NCBI GenBank assembly: GCA_028694115.1
Contig: JAQUUB010000013.1
Coordinates: 1 to 64,000, forward strand
DNA from: Lachnospiraceae bacterium
Lineage (GTDB): Bacteria > Bacillota_A > Clostridia > Lachnospirales > Lachnospiraceae
Direction: 5' to 3'
DNA length: 64,000 nucleotides
Made by a program: the position numbers and the translations under genes. How positions within the stretch are numbered: the first letter of the stretch is position 1; every line of letters begins with the position of its first letter. Under the pieces are notes generated by a model. It was not told the DNA's origin. It saw only the letters and a program-made list of their open reading frames with translations, and searched no databases. Below are positions 52,216-61,578 of this stretch, piece after piece.

Positions 52216-52689
52216 ATGGCAAAAAGAAGTCAGGGAAGACGAACTTCATATAGCAGGGAATATATCGATGGCAATACTGTTCGTAAATTGCAAGAATTTC
52301 CTCAGCAAATACCCAATCAAGCACCCAGGAAGCTTAGCAATGCAACAAGAAAGAATCGTGAGAAAGCAGCTAACATGAGCCTGCCTTATATGATTTTTTT
52401 AGCAGCTGCAATTACGATTACAGCATATGTCTGTATTCAATATCTGAAGTTACAGTCAGATATCACAATGAGACAGAAGAATATTACAAAGATGGAAAGC
52501 ACAGTCAATGATTTAAAGATTGCAAACGATGAAGAGTATGCTAGAATTATGGGGGCAGTAGATTTAGAGGAAATAAAAAAAACTGCCATGGATGAACTTG
52601 GCATGAAATACCCAAACCAAGGTCAGATTATTGCATTCTCTGGTGCTGAAAGCGATTATGTCAGACAGTATCAGGATATTCCAAAATAG
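52216..52689 (+). CDS. ftsL: Cell division protein FtsL-like
   Basis: 157 residues: a basic cytoplasmic region of about 55 residues, one membrane helix (LPYMIFLAAAITITAYVCI) and a coiled-coil extracellular part (LKLQSDITMRQKNITKMESTVNDLK) followed by KKTAMDELGMKYP, the small septum-type C-terminal motif. Recognised from topology and place between rsmH and the PBP gene rather than sequence identity. It would bridge FtsB/DivIC and FtsQ at the septum. Start ATG 52216 is preferred over TTG 52207 but the spacing is ambiguous. Confidence 0.85.
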   Translation: MAKRSQGRRTSYSREYIDGNTVRKLQEFPQQIPNQAPRKLSNATRKNREKAANMSLPYMIFLAAAITITAYVCIQYLKLQSDITMRQKNITKMESTVNDLKIANDEEYARIMGAVDLEEIKKTAMDELGMKYPNQGQIIAFSGAESDYVRQYQDIPK

Positions 52690-52703
52690 GATAGGTGTTG
52701 CCA

Positions 52704-54863
52704 TTGAGAAATGAGACAAGAAGGGATTTGAATAAATTTACAATTAAGATGCAAAAAAAGCTGGTAGTACTTTTTGTTTTTGTACTACTGGTTTTTGTTG
52801 CATTAACGATTCGCCTTTTTACAATCAATAAAAAGGATGGAGAAAAATATAAAAAACAAGTATTATCCCAGCAAGAGTATGATAGTAAAACCCTCCCCTT
52901 TAAACGAGGAGATATTGTTGATTGCAAAGGAAGTAAACTTGCATATAGTGAGAAAGTATACAATCTTGTTATTGATGCAAAACTGATGAGCAGTAAAGAA
53001 GAAAATTATAAAGATGCTACCATCGATGCACTAAGGAAATGTTTTAAGGATCTTAATGTTTCGGAAATAGAGACTTTTGTAAATGAAAATCCTACATCAC
53101 AATATAAAGTATTTGCTAAAAAATTGTCTTATGATATGATTAGTCCATTTTTAGAATATGAAAAGAAAGCAAATAGTACAAAAGAACTTGCAGACATTAA
53201 TGGAGTATGGTTCGAAGAAGCTTATATCAGACAATATCCTTACGGAACTCTTGCTTGCGATGAATTGGGATTTACACAAGGAGAAAATGCAGGTTATTTT
53301 GGATTAGAAGAATATTATAATGATATATTAAATGGAACAAATGGTAGAGAGTATGGCTATTTGACTGAGGGTGAAGTGCTAGAACAAACAATTAAGCCAG
53401 CAGTTGATGGAAAGACAATTGTTACAACACTTGATACGAATATTCAGAGCATTGTTGAAAAACATATTAAAGCATTTAATGATGAACATAAAAATGAATT
53501 TGTTGAGGGAGAAGGTAGTAATAATACAGGCTGTATTATTATGGACCCTAATAATGGAAGTATATTGGCAATGGCCAGCTATCCAACGTTCGATTTGAAT
53601 AATCCAAGAGATTTAACTCCTTTTTATAAAAGCGAAGAAATTGATGCAATGGATGAGGCAGAACAAATGGAAGCATTAAATCAAATCTGGCGTAATTTTT
53701 GTATTTCTGATACTTATGAGCCAGGATCTACTGCCAAACCATTTACGGTAGCAGCTGCACTTGAAGATGGAGATATCACGGGAGAAGAGACCTATAATTG
53801 TACGGGTATGCTTGAAGTTGGTGATCATAAAATTAGATGCCATAATCGATTAGGCGATGGTTTATTAAATGTACAGCAGGGAATTATGAAATCTTGTAAT
53901 GTCGTATTAATGAATGTTGCATTTGCCATGGGGGAGGAATCCTGGCTAAAGTATAATCAGTTTTTTAACTTTGGACTAAAAACAAATGTTGATTTGGCAG
54001 GTGAAGTAAACGCGGCAAGTCTTGTTTTTAATGAGTCCATGAATAAAACGGATCTTGCAGTTGGTTCTTTTGGACAAGGATTTAATGCTACGATGATCCA
54101 AATGGTAAGCGGATTTAGTGCTCTTATTAATGGCGGTTATTATTATCAACCCAGGATGGTAAGCAAAATTCTAAATGCCGAAGGTGCTTCTGTTGAAGAT
54201 ATCGATGCGAGAGTATTAAAACAAGTAATTTCTAACACAACATCAGACAAGATTCGTGAAATGTGTAATACAGTAGTGATGTCTGGAAAAGAGGGAACAG
54301 GATATACGGCAAGACCAGCGGGCTATACGATGGGTGGCAAAACGGGTACAGCGGAAAAAATACCACGTGATAAAATGAATTATGTCGTTTCATTTGCAGG
54401 ATATGTACCAGCAGATGACCCACAGGTTTTAATCTATGTAGTCATTGATCAGCCAAACGTTGCAAAACAAGATAATGCTCGATATGCAACGTTATTAGTA
54501 AATGATATTATGACAGAGGTTCTGCCATATATGAATATTTTTATGACTGAGGAACTAACGGAAGAAGAAAAAGCAGAATTGGCAGCAAAACAATTAGATT
54601 TCTCGTTAGGTAGTCAGGCAAGTATCAGCGATAATACGCTTTCAGGAAATGCAGTAAGTGGGAATTCGGTAAGTAACAACTCTTCGAATGAAGCAAAAGA
54701 AGGTCAGGATGGATTAGAAACAACAACGAGTGAAAATGTAGTGGCAGATAGGACGATTACCTATGATCCAGAAACAGGGTATCCAATTGATCCAAATACA
54801 GGAGAGGTTTTAGATCCCGAAACCTTATTACCTATCAGTGGTTCGACGAGTTTTATGAATTAA
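52704..54863 (+). CDS. Class B penicillin-binding protein (FtsI/SpoVD-like), first copy
   Basis: About 719 residues. N-terminal membrane anchor (KLVVLFVFVLLVFVALTIRLF), dimerisation domain, then the transpeptidase with STAK near 341, SCN near 398 and KTGT near 546. It crosslinks peptidoglycan. Instead of PASTA domains it has a roughly 100-residue tail, low in complexity (SGNAVSGNSVSNNSS) and ending with DPETG/DPNTG repeats. TTG 52704 is chosen because AGGTG lies six bases upstream; the frame opens at 52695. Whether this one or the next gene is the vegetative FtsI or the spore-specific SpoVD is not resolved. Confidence 0.93.
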   Translation: MRNETRRDLNKFTIKMQKKLVVLFVFVLLVFVALTIRLFTINKKDGEKYKKQVLSQQEYDSKTLPFKRGDIVDCKGSKLAYSEKVYNLVIDAKLMSSKEENYKDATIDALRKCFKDLNVSEIETFVNENPTSQYKVFAKKLSYDMISPFLEYEKKANSTKELADINGVWFEEAYIRQYPYGTLACDELGFTQGENAGYFGLEEYYNDILNGTNGREYGYLTEGEVLEQTIKPAVDGKTIVTTLDTNIQSIVEKHIKAFNDEHKNEFVEGEGSNNTGCIIMDPNNGSILAMASYPTFDLNNPRDLTPFYKSEEIDAMDEAEQMEALNQIWRNFCISDTYEPGSTAKPFTVAAALEDGDITGEETYNCTGMLEVGDHKIRCHNRLGDGLLNVQQGIMKSCNVVLMNVAFAMGEESWLKYNQFFNFGLKTNVDLAGEVNAASLVFNESMNKTDLAVGSFGQGFNATMIQMVSGFSALINGGYYYQPRMVSKILNAEGASVEDIDARVLKQVISNTTSDKIREMCNTVVMSGKEGTGYTARPAGYTMGGKTGTAEKIPRDKMNYVVSFAGYVPADDPQVLIYVVIDQPNVAKQDNARYATLLVNDIMTEVLPYMNIFMTEELTEEEKAELAAKQLDFSLGSQASISDNTLSGNAVSGNSVSNNSSNEAKEGQDGLETTTSENVVADRTITYDPETGYPIDPNTGEVLDPETLLPISGSTSFMN

Positions 54864-54923
54864 TATCATAACCGTATCACAAGAGTAATAGATTATAATA
54901 ATATCTTTACTATAGGTGATTGA

Positions 54924-56669
54924 GTGCATAATAAAACTTTTAATCGAAAAAAGATAGTTATTATCTGCTTAGGATCTGTCCTAACGTTACTTTGTTTAAC
55001 TGCCAGACTTTCCTATTTGATGATATACCGGTCTGAATATTATTCCGACGCAGCAGACAAATTACATGAGAGAGAGCGCGAAATCAAAGCAGCCAGAGGA
55101 GAAATCATTGATCGTACAGGTGTTGTCTTAGCTACGAATAAAACAGTTTGTACGGTTTCCGTTATTCACAGTCAGATTCAAAATGCAGAAGAGGTAACAA
55201 AGGCTTTATCTGAGATCCTTGATATAAGTGAAGAAACAATTGCAAAAAAAGTAGCCAAAGTATCATCCATTGAGCGCATCAAATCAAATGTAGACAAGGA
55301 TATTGGTGATAAAATTAGAAATATGAATATCGCAGGGGTAAAAGTAGATGAAGACTACAAACGATATTACCCATTCAATTCGCTAGCTTCTAAGGTGCTA
55401 GGATTTACAGGAAGTGATAATCAGGGAATTGTTGGACTTGAAGTCATTTATGAAGAGTATCTAAAAGGGATTAATGGAACCATACTTACCATGACAGATG
55501 CTAGGGGCGTAGAACTTGATACAGCGGGTGAAAAACAGAATGAGCCAATCAATGGAAATAATCTGTGCATTAGTCTTGATAGTAATATACAAAAATATGC
55601 AGAACAAATTGCGATGAACACATTGGAGGCGAAGCAGGCAGAGCGTGTGGAAGCAATCGTGATGAATCCAAAAAACGGAGAAATCCTTGCTATGGTGAAT
55701 GTACCAGAATTTGATTTGAATGATCCTTTCACATTACTAGAATCCATTAGTGCAAATGGTGTTTCAGATAAAGAAAAACAGGATTTACTAAATAATATGT
55801 GGAGGAATGGATGCATCAATGATACCTATGAGCCTGGATCTACATTCAAAATCATTACAGCAGCGGTTGGACTTGAAGAGGGAGTTGTTTCTACAAGTGA
55901 TACTTTTTTCTGCCCAGGATATAAAATCGTAGAGGATAGAAAAATCAGATGCCACAAGGTGAAAGGTCATGGGTCTGAAAACTTTGTGCAAGGAGTCATG
56001 AATTCCTGTAATCCAGTTTTTGTTGAAACAGGTTTACGTATAGGAGCAGATCGTTTTTATGATTATTTCCTAAAATTAAAAATGCTTGAAAAAACAGGCA
56101 TTGATTTACCAGGAGAGGCAAATACTATTATGCATGCAAGAGAAAACATTAAAACGGTAGAGCTTGCAACCGTATCCTTTGGTCAGTCATTTCAGGTAAC
56201 GCCAATTCAATTACTTACGACATCGAGTGCTATTATCAATGGTGGAACAAAGGTGACACCACATTTAGGCGTCTCGATACAAGATAATAATGGAAATATC
56301 GTTAAAAAATTTAAATACAAAGAAACCGATCACGTAATTAGTAAAGAAACATCAGATATTATGAAATATATATTAGAGCAGGTAGTTGCAGAAGGAACAG
56401 GAAAAAATGGATATATAGAAGGATTTAGTATAGGAGGAAAAACAGCGACAAGCCAGACATTACCCAGAGGTAGCGGAAAATATATTGCTTCCTTTATAGG
56501 GTTTTCTCCAGCAGATGATCCACAGGTAATTACCCTGTTTATTATCCATAATCCGAAGGGCATTTACTATGGTGGAACAATTGCGGCACCTCGTGTGAGA
56601 GAATTGTATGAAAATATACTGCCCTATTTAGGCATTGAAAAGAGCAATGAAAAGTCTTATACTAGTTAA
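54924..56669 (+). CDS. Class B penicillin-binding protein (FtsI/SpoVD-like), second copy
   Basis: 581 residues. Membrane anchor (IVIICLGSVLTLLCLTARL), REIKAARGEIIDRTGVVLA, transpeptidase with STFK near 306 and SCN near 360. The third motif is KTAT (GGKTATSQTLP near 506), with Ala instead of the almost invariant Gly. It lacks PASTA domains and the long tail of its neighbour. The start is GTG, weakly supported by GGTGATTG upstream. Sixty bases separate it from the first copy. The altered motif may lower beta-lactam binding or mark a sporulation role; both are guesses. Confidence 0.92.
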   Translation: MHNKTFNRKKIVIICLGSVLTLLCLTARLSYLMIYRSEYYSDAADKLHEREREIKAARGEIIDRTGVVLATNKTVCTVSVIHSQIQNAEEVTKALSEILDISEETIAKKVAKVSSIERIKSNVDKDIGDKIRNMNIAGVKVDEDYKRYYPFNSLASKVLGFTGSDNQGIVGLEVIYEEYLKGINGTILTMTDARGVELDTAGEKQNEPINGNNLCISLDSNIQKYAEQIAMNTLEAKQAERVEAIVMNPKNGEILAMVNVPEFDLNDPFTLLESISANGVSDKEKQDLLNNMWRNGCINDTYEPGSTFKIITAAVGLEEGVVSTSDTFFCPGYKIVEDRKIRCHKVKGHGSENFVQGVMNSCNPVFVETGLRIGADRFYDYFLKLKMLEKTGIDLPGEANTIMHARENIKTVELATVSFGQSFQVTPIQLLTTSSAIINGGTKVTPHLGVSIQDNNGNIVKKFKYKETDHVISKETSDIMKYILEQVVAEGTGKNGYIEGFSIGGKTATSQTLPRGSGKYIASFIGFSPADDPQVITLFIIHNPKGIYYGGTIAAPRVRELYENILPYLGIEKSNEKSYTS

Positions 56670-56695
56670 ATGTGCGAAAGCGGAGGAATAGAACT

Positions 56696-57649
56696 ATGGG
56701 AGCCAAAGTAGTAATACCAGTATTAATATCATTTGCAATCAGTGCTGTGCTAGGACCAGTCATGATTCCAATGTTAAGAAGATTGAAGGTGGGTCAGACG
56801 GTTAGGGATGACGGACCGTCAACACATTTAGGAAAATCGGGAACACCAACAATGGGAGGGATTATTATATTAATGGCTTTCATTATGACGTCATTACTCT
56901 ATTTAGAAGATTATCCTAAAATTATTCCTATTCTATTTGCCACAGTGGGATTTGGAATCATTGGTTTTTTAGATGACTATATTAAAGTCGTTCTGAAACG
57001 TTCCATGGGTCTTAGGGCATGGCAAAAAATGGCATTGCAGATATTGATATGTGCAGTTGTGCTTTTATATATAAAACAATATACAGATGTTGTTTTCACC
57101 ATGAAGATTCCTTTTACAGAGAGCTATTTAAATCTAGGTTCCTTAACGATACCAGCATTATTTGTAGTGATACTTGGAACAGTAAATGGCGCTAATTTTA
57201 CAGACGGACTTGATGGTCTTGCATCATCAGTGACTGTATTAATTGCAACATTTTTTACTGTTGTAGCAATAGGAGTTGGAAGTGGCATTGAACCAATTAC
57301 ATGTGCGGCAATTGGTGCACTTTTAGGATTTTTATTATTCAATGTGTATCCGGCCAGTGTATTTATGGGAGATACAGGTTCTCTTGCGCTCGGCGGCTTT
57401 GTGGCAGTAACAGCTGTTATGATGCAAATGCCATTATTTTTACTGATTGTTGCTTTTATTTACCTGGCTGAGGTATGTTCTGTTATGATACAGGTTTCTT
57501 ATTTTAAAATCAGTGGTGGTAAGAGAATATTTAAAATGGCACCCATTCACCATCATTTTGAAATGTGTGGGTGGTCAGAAACAAAAGTAGTAGCAGTGTT
57601 TGCAATTGTCACAGCAATTTTATGCTTAGTTGGACTGCTTGCAATTTAG
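56696..57649 (+). CDS. mraY: Phospho-N-acetylmuramoyl-pentapeptide transferase
   Basis: 317 residues with about ten membrane helices. It makes lipid I. Active-site Asp motifs FLDDYIK near 99 and NFTDGLDGLASS near 170, GDTGSLALGG near 225, and HHHFE near 290. GGAGGA lies eight bases before ATG 56696; the frame from 56672 lacks a ribosome site. Confidence 0.96.
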   Translation: MGAKVVIPVLISFAISAVLGPVMIPMLRRLKVGQTVRDDGPSTHLGKSGTPTMGGIIILMAFIMTSLLYLEDYPKIIPILFATVGFGIIGFLDDYIKVVLKRSMGLRAWQKMALQILICAVVLLYIKQYTDVVFTMKIPFTESYLNLGSLTIPALFVVILGTVNGANFTDGLDGLASSVTVLIATFFTVVAIGVGSGIEPITCAAIGALLGFLLFNVYPASVFMGDTGSLALGGFVAVTAVMMQMPLFLLIVAFIYLAEVCSVMIQVSYFKISGGKRIFKMAPIHHHFEMCGWSETKVVAVFAIVTAILCLVGLLAI

Positions 57650-57690
57650 GATTGTTTTTAGATTATTATGATAGGTTAAAGGAGATAACA

Positions 57691-59043
57691 ATGGACTTAA
57701 AGGAGAAAAATGTTTTAGTGATTGGCGGTGGAATCAGCGGAATTGCTTCCGTAGAAATGCTTGAGAAGGTTTCTGCATGTCCAATATTGTTTGATGCGAA
57801 TAGCAGATTGAAAGAAGATATGGGAAAAATGCTTCAGAATACAAAAAAAGCCCGCATGTATTTTGGAGAGCTTCCTACAGAAGTAGAAGAGAAAATTGAT
57901 TTAGTAGTATTGAGCCCGGGTGTACCAACAGATTGTTTAATGGTTCAGAACTTTAGAAATAAAGGAATTAAAATATGGGGAGAAATTGAGCTTGCTTTTC
58001 AATATAGCAAAGGAGATTTACTGGCAATCACAGGTACAAATGGTAAGACGACTACAACAGCGTTACTTGGCAGTATTATGAAAGACTATTTTGACAGTGT
58101 TTATGTCGTAGGCAATATTGGAATCCCTTATACACATACATCCTTAGAAACAAAGGATTTCTCGGTTACAGTGGCTGAAATCAGTAGCTTTCAACTGGAA
58201 ACCATTGAAACATTTAAACCAAAGGTGTCTGCAATATTAAATATTACACCAGACCATTTGAACCGTCATCATACAATGGAATGTTATGTCGAAGTAAAAG
58301 AGAAAATAACAAGGAACCAAGGCATTGATGAAACAGTAGTACTTAATTATGATGACCCTTACACGAGTGAATTTGGCAACAGGGCAAAATGCAAAGTTTT
58401 ATATTTTAGCAGAAAGAGTCATCTGGAAAAGGGTATTTGTCTTGATGGAGATATGATTACATATTACGGTGAAAGGGAAAACGTACCCGTATTGTCTATA
58501 AAGGATTTGCAGATTCTTGGTGGCCATAATGTAGAAAATGCAATGGCAGCAATTGGTATGGCAATCAGCTATGGCGTTCCAATCAATAATATTGCAGCAA
58601 CCGTTAAAAATTTTAAGGCTGTAGAACATCGTATTGAGTTTGTAAAAGAGATTGCAGGCGTGCAATATTACAATGACTCCAAGGGAACGAATGTAGATGC
58701 TGCAATTAAAGGAATTCAGGCGATGAATCGTAAAACCATCCTGATAGGAGGCGGATACGATAAAGAGTCAGAGTATGATGAATGGATTACTTCTTTTGAT
58801 GGAAAGGTAAAATATCTGATCTTGATGGGGCAGACAGCAGAGAAAATTGCAGAATGTGCAAAGAAGCATGGATTCCATGATATTATTAGGGTAGAAGATA
58901 TGAAAGAAGCAGTAGATGTTTGCAAAGAAAAAGCAGAACCTGGAGAGGCAGTACTATTATCACCTGCCTGCGCAAGCTGGGGGATGTTTAAAAACTATGA
59001 GGAAAGAGGAAAAATTTTTAAGAGTTTTGTAAATCGCTTATAG
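57691..59043 (+). CDS. murD: UDP-MurNAc-L-alanine:D-glutamate ligase
   Basis: 450 residues, normal for MurD. VLVIGGGISGIASVEML UDP-binding start, P-loop GTNGKTTTTALLGS near 117, NITPDHLNRH near 187 and YNDSKGTNVDA near 327. It adds D-Glu, the second residue of the stem peptide. ATG 57691 has AAAGGAG; the frame reaches back to 57565 inside mraY but that stretch is out of the family. Confidence 0.96.
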   Translation: MDLKEKNVLVIGGGISGIASVEMLEKVSACPILFDANSRLKEDMGKMLQNTKKARMYFGELPTEVEEKIDLVVLSPGVPTDCLMVQNFRNKGIKIWGEIELAFQYSKGDLLAITGTNGKTTTTALLGSIMKDYFDSVYVVGNIGIPYTHTSLETKDFSVTVAEISSFQLETIETFKPKVSAILNITPDHLNRHHTMECYVEVKEKITRNQGIDETVVLNYDDPYTSEFGNRAKCKVLYFSRKSHLEKGICLDGDMITYYGERENVPVLSIKDLQILGGHNVENAMAAIGMAISYGVPINNIAATVKNFKAVEHRIEFVKEIAGVQYYNDSKGTNVDAAIKGIQAMNRKTILIGGGYDKESEYDEWITSFDGKVKYLILMGQTAEKIAECAKKHGFHDIIRVEDMKEAVDVCKEKAEPGEAVLLSPACASWGMFKNYEERGKIFKSFVNRL

Positions 59044-59053
59044 GAGATAGCAG

Positions 59054-60205
59054 ATGGCAAGAAGATCTTCGGGAAGAAAAAAGAAAACAACAGAAGCCTA
59101 TGTCGACTATAGTCTTTTGTTTATCGTTATTTTTCTATTATGTTTCGGTTTAATTATGGTATATAGTGCGAGCTCCTATGAAGCAATGTTAAAATTTGGC
59201 GATTCTGCCTATTATTTTAAGAAGCAGCTGAGGGCAACTATATTAGGGCTTATTGTAATGATAATTGTTGAACGGATAGATTATCATAGGTGGCAGAAAT
59301 ATGCTGTTCCAGCGTACTTTGGTTCTATGATTTTAATTTCTCTTGTTTTGACGCCGTTAGGTATTGAAGCAAACGGCGCGAGAAGATGGTTAAATCTTGG
59401 TATGTCACTACAGCCAGCCGAGGTTGCAAAAGTAGGTATGATTCTATTTTTTGCATATTTCATTTGTAAAGCTGGAAAATCTATTAAAACATTAAAGGGT
59501 TTTGGTATTACAATAGGTTTAGCTGTGCCAGTATCTTTTATGATTTTAACAATCACAAGTAACCTGAGTTCTGCAATTATTATATTTGGAATTGTATTCC
59601 TGATGCTTTTTGTAGCGTCTCCCGATTATAAACATTACATAGGAGGAATACTGGCTGGTTTGTCAGTCGCATCTCTTGTGGTTTATGCGGTATATAAAGA
59701 AATTATTCCTGAGGAACTTTCTTATCGTCTGACGCGTATCAAAGCATGGCTTGATCCAGAGGCCTATGCGAGCAGTAAAGGTTTTCAAACCTTGCAGGCA
59801 CTGTACTCTATTGGATCGGGTGGAATCTTTGGTAAGGGATTGGGGCAAAGCATGCAAAAACTGGGATTCTTACCAGAAGCCCAGAATGATATGATTTTTT
59901 CTATTATTTGTGAAGAACTTGGTTTATTTGGGGCAACTGCAATTATCTTACTTTTTGTTTTGCTTATATGGCGATTTATGATCATAGCAAATAATGCACC
60001 TGACTTGTTCGGCGCGTTATTAGTAGTTGGTGTAATGGGGCACATAGCAATTCAGGTTATTCTGAATATAGCAGTTGTAACAAATACGATACCTAATACA
60101 GGAATCACATTACCATTCATTAGTTATGGTGGATCTTCCATTATGTTTTTACTAATTGAAATAGGCTTTGCACTCAGCGTATCAAGGGGAATTCGTTTGG
60201 AATAA
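59054..60205 (+). CDS. ftsW: Cell division SEDS glycosyltransferase FtsW
   Basis: 383 residues, ten membrane helices. SEDS polymerase that builds septal glycan with a class B PBP. GLIMVYSASSYEA near 35, NGARRWLNLG near 110, PAEVAK, and PNTGITLPFISYGGSS near 345 are signatures. Its position beside the two PBP genes suggests a partner there. FtsW, not RodA or SpoVE, is inferred from context; SpoVE cannot be excluded because spoIIGA follows this cluster. Confidence 0.92.
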   Translation: MARRSSGRKKKTTEAYVDYSLLFIVIFLLCFGLIMVYSASSYEAMLKFGDSAYYFKKQLRATILGLIVMIIVERIDYHRWQKYAVPAYFGSMILISLVLTPLGIEANGARRWLNLGMSLQPAEVAKVGMILFFAYFICKAGKSIKTLKGFGITIGLAVPVSFMILTITSNLSSAIIIFGIVFLMLFVASPDYKHYIGGILAGLSVASLVVYAVYKEIIPEELSYRLTRIKAWLDPEAYASSKGFQTLQALYSIGSGGIFGKGLGQSMQKLGFLPEAQNDMIFSIICEELGLFGATAIILLFVLLIWRFMIIANNAPDLFGALLVVGVMGHIAIQVILNIAVVTNTIPNTGITLPFISYGGSSIMFLLIEIGFALSVSRGIRLE

Positions 60206-60260
60206 AAAACTCAGAAATTGACAGTTAAAGGGATAAGCACAGAAATCATGCAACTTCATA

Positions 60261-60283
60261 TATTAGAATAGATGTTTCTAATA
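60261..60283 (+). other. Small hairpin ahead of murA
   Basis: TATTAGAA / TTCTAATA with a seven-base loop, five bases before the murA ribosome site GAGGGTG. Weak AT stem, purpose unknown. Confidence 0.4.
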
Positions 60284-60299
60284 GATTGAGGGTGAACGG

Positions 60300-61550
60300 T
60301 TGGATACCATTGACGTGTATGGAAAAAATCCGCTATATGGAGCGGTGAGGATTCAGGGTTCCAAAAATGCAGTTTTACCTATTCTTACAGGAGCGTTATT
60401 GATTCCTGGTAAGACAGTGATACATAATTGTCCAAAGATTTTAGATACCTATCATATGATTGATATACTGAAAAGCGTTGGTTGTATTGTAAAACGGGAT
60501 GGAAGTGACCTGCTGATTGATGCAGAAAAGATTTTCACATGTGAAATACCTGTTGAGTCAGCAGATAAAATGCGTTCTTCCATTATTTTTCTTGGTGCAA
60601 TGCTTGGAAGAAGAAAAGAAGCAAAAATACCATATCCGGGGGGATGTGTAATAGGAAAACGTCCATTTGATTTTCATATTGATGCGTTGACCTCTATGGG
60701 CGCAATGATACAGAGAAAAGAATCTTTCCTGTATGGAAAGACTGAAAAATTACATGGAGAACGAATTGATTTGAAATTTCCAAGCGTTGGGGCCACGGAA
60801 AATATTATTCTGGCGGCTGTGTCAGCAGATGGGATAACAGAAATCCATGGAGCGGCAAAAGAACCTGAAATATTTGAGCTGTGTCGTTTTTTAAATGGAG
60901 CAGGGGCAAAAATTTCAGGTGCAGGTTCTGAAACAATTATTATTCAGGGTGTTGATTATTTGCATGATTCGGAATATACGATTGTACCAGATCGTATTGT
61001 TGCGGGAACGTATTGCTTTGCTGTTGCAGCTACAAGAGGAATGGCGTTGCTAGAAGAAGTGCCTGTAGAACAAATGGGAGCAATCATAGATATTTTAAAG
61101 CAAATGGGTTGCATTATTGCACCAGGACCTAATACACTTTTTTTAGATGCGAAAATGTGTAATGGTCCAATTCCTTATTTAGCAACTGATGTTTATCCTG
61201 GATTTCCTACAGACTTGCAATCGCCACTCATGTCTGTTCTATGTACAGCGGATGGAGTCAGTCAAATTAAGGAGACAATATTTGAAGGCAGGTTTCGTGT
61301 GGCACAGGAACTAAGAAAGATGGGTGCAGTGATTGAAATTGAAGAACAAAAAGCACGTATTTATGGCAGCTCTTTGCATGGAGAATCAGTTTCTGCTCAA
61401 GAGCTTCGTGGTGGAGCGGCCCTAGTAATTGCAGGGTTATGTGCAACTGGCAAAACAACTATTTCTAATGCATTTTATATTGGCAGAGGATATGAGGATA
61501 TCTGTGGAGATTTAAAAGCATTAGGAGCCAAAATTGCTTATAGACCCTAA
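60300..61550 (+). CDS. murA: UDP-N-acetylglucosamine 1-carboxyvinyltransferase
   Basis: 416 residues. First committed step of peptidoglycan synthesis. QGSKNAVLPILTGALL near 17, the fosfomycin-target cysteine in GGCVIGKRP near 115, ATENIILAAV near 163, and GFPTDLQSPLMS near 302. The start is TTG with GAGGGTG. It lies between ftsW and ftsQ in the order seen in Lachnospiraceae. Confidence 0.95.
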   Translation: MDTIDVYGKNPLYGAVRIQGSKNAVLPILTGALLIPGKTVIHNCPKILDTYHMIDILKSVGCIVKRDGSDLLIDAEKIFTCEIPVESADKMRSSIIFLGAMLGRRKEAKIPYPGGCVIGKRPFDFHIDALTSMGAMIQRKESFLYGKTEKLHGERIDLKFPSVGATENIILAAVSADGITEIHGAAKEPEIFELCRFLNGAGAKISGAGSETIIIQGVDYLHDSEYTIVPDRIVAGTYCFAVAATRGMALLEEVPVEQMGAIIDILKQMGCIIAPGPNTLFLDAKMCNGPIPYLATDVYPGFPTDLQSPLMSVLCTADGVSQIKETIFEGRFRVAQELRKMGAVIEIEEQKARIYGSSLHGESVSAQELRGGAALVIAGLCATGKTTISNAFYIGRGYEDICGDLKALGAKIAYRP

Positions 61551-61578
61551 AGAATAAAGTTGTATGGAGATAAGGGAA

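Noticed and set aside
57565..57690. Extension of murD into the end of mraY
   Set aside because: It would precede the strong AAAGGAG site and add 42 residues not found in MurD.
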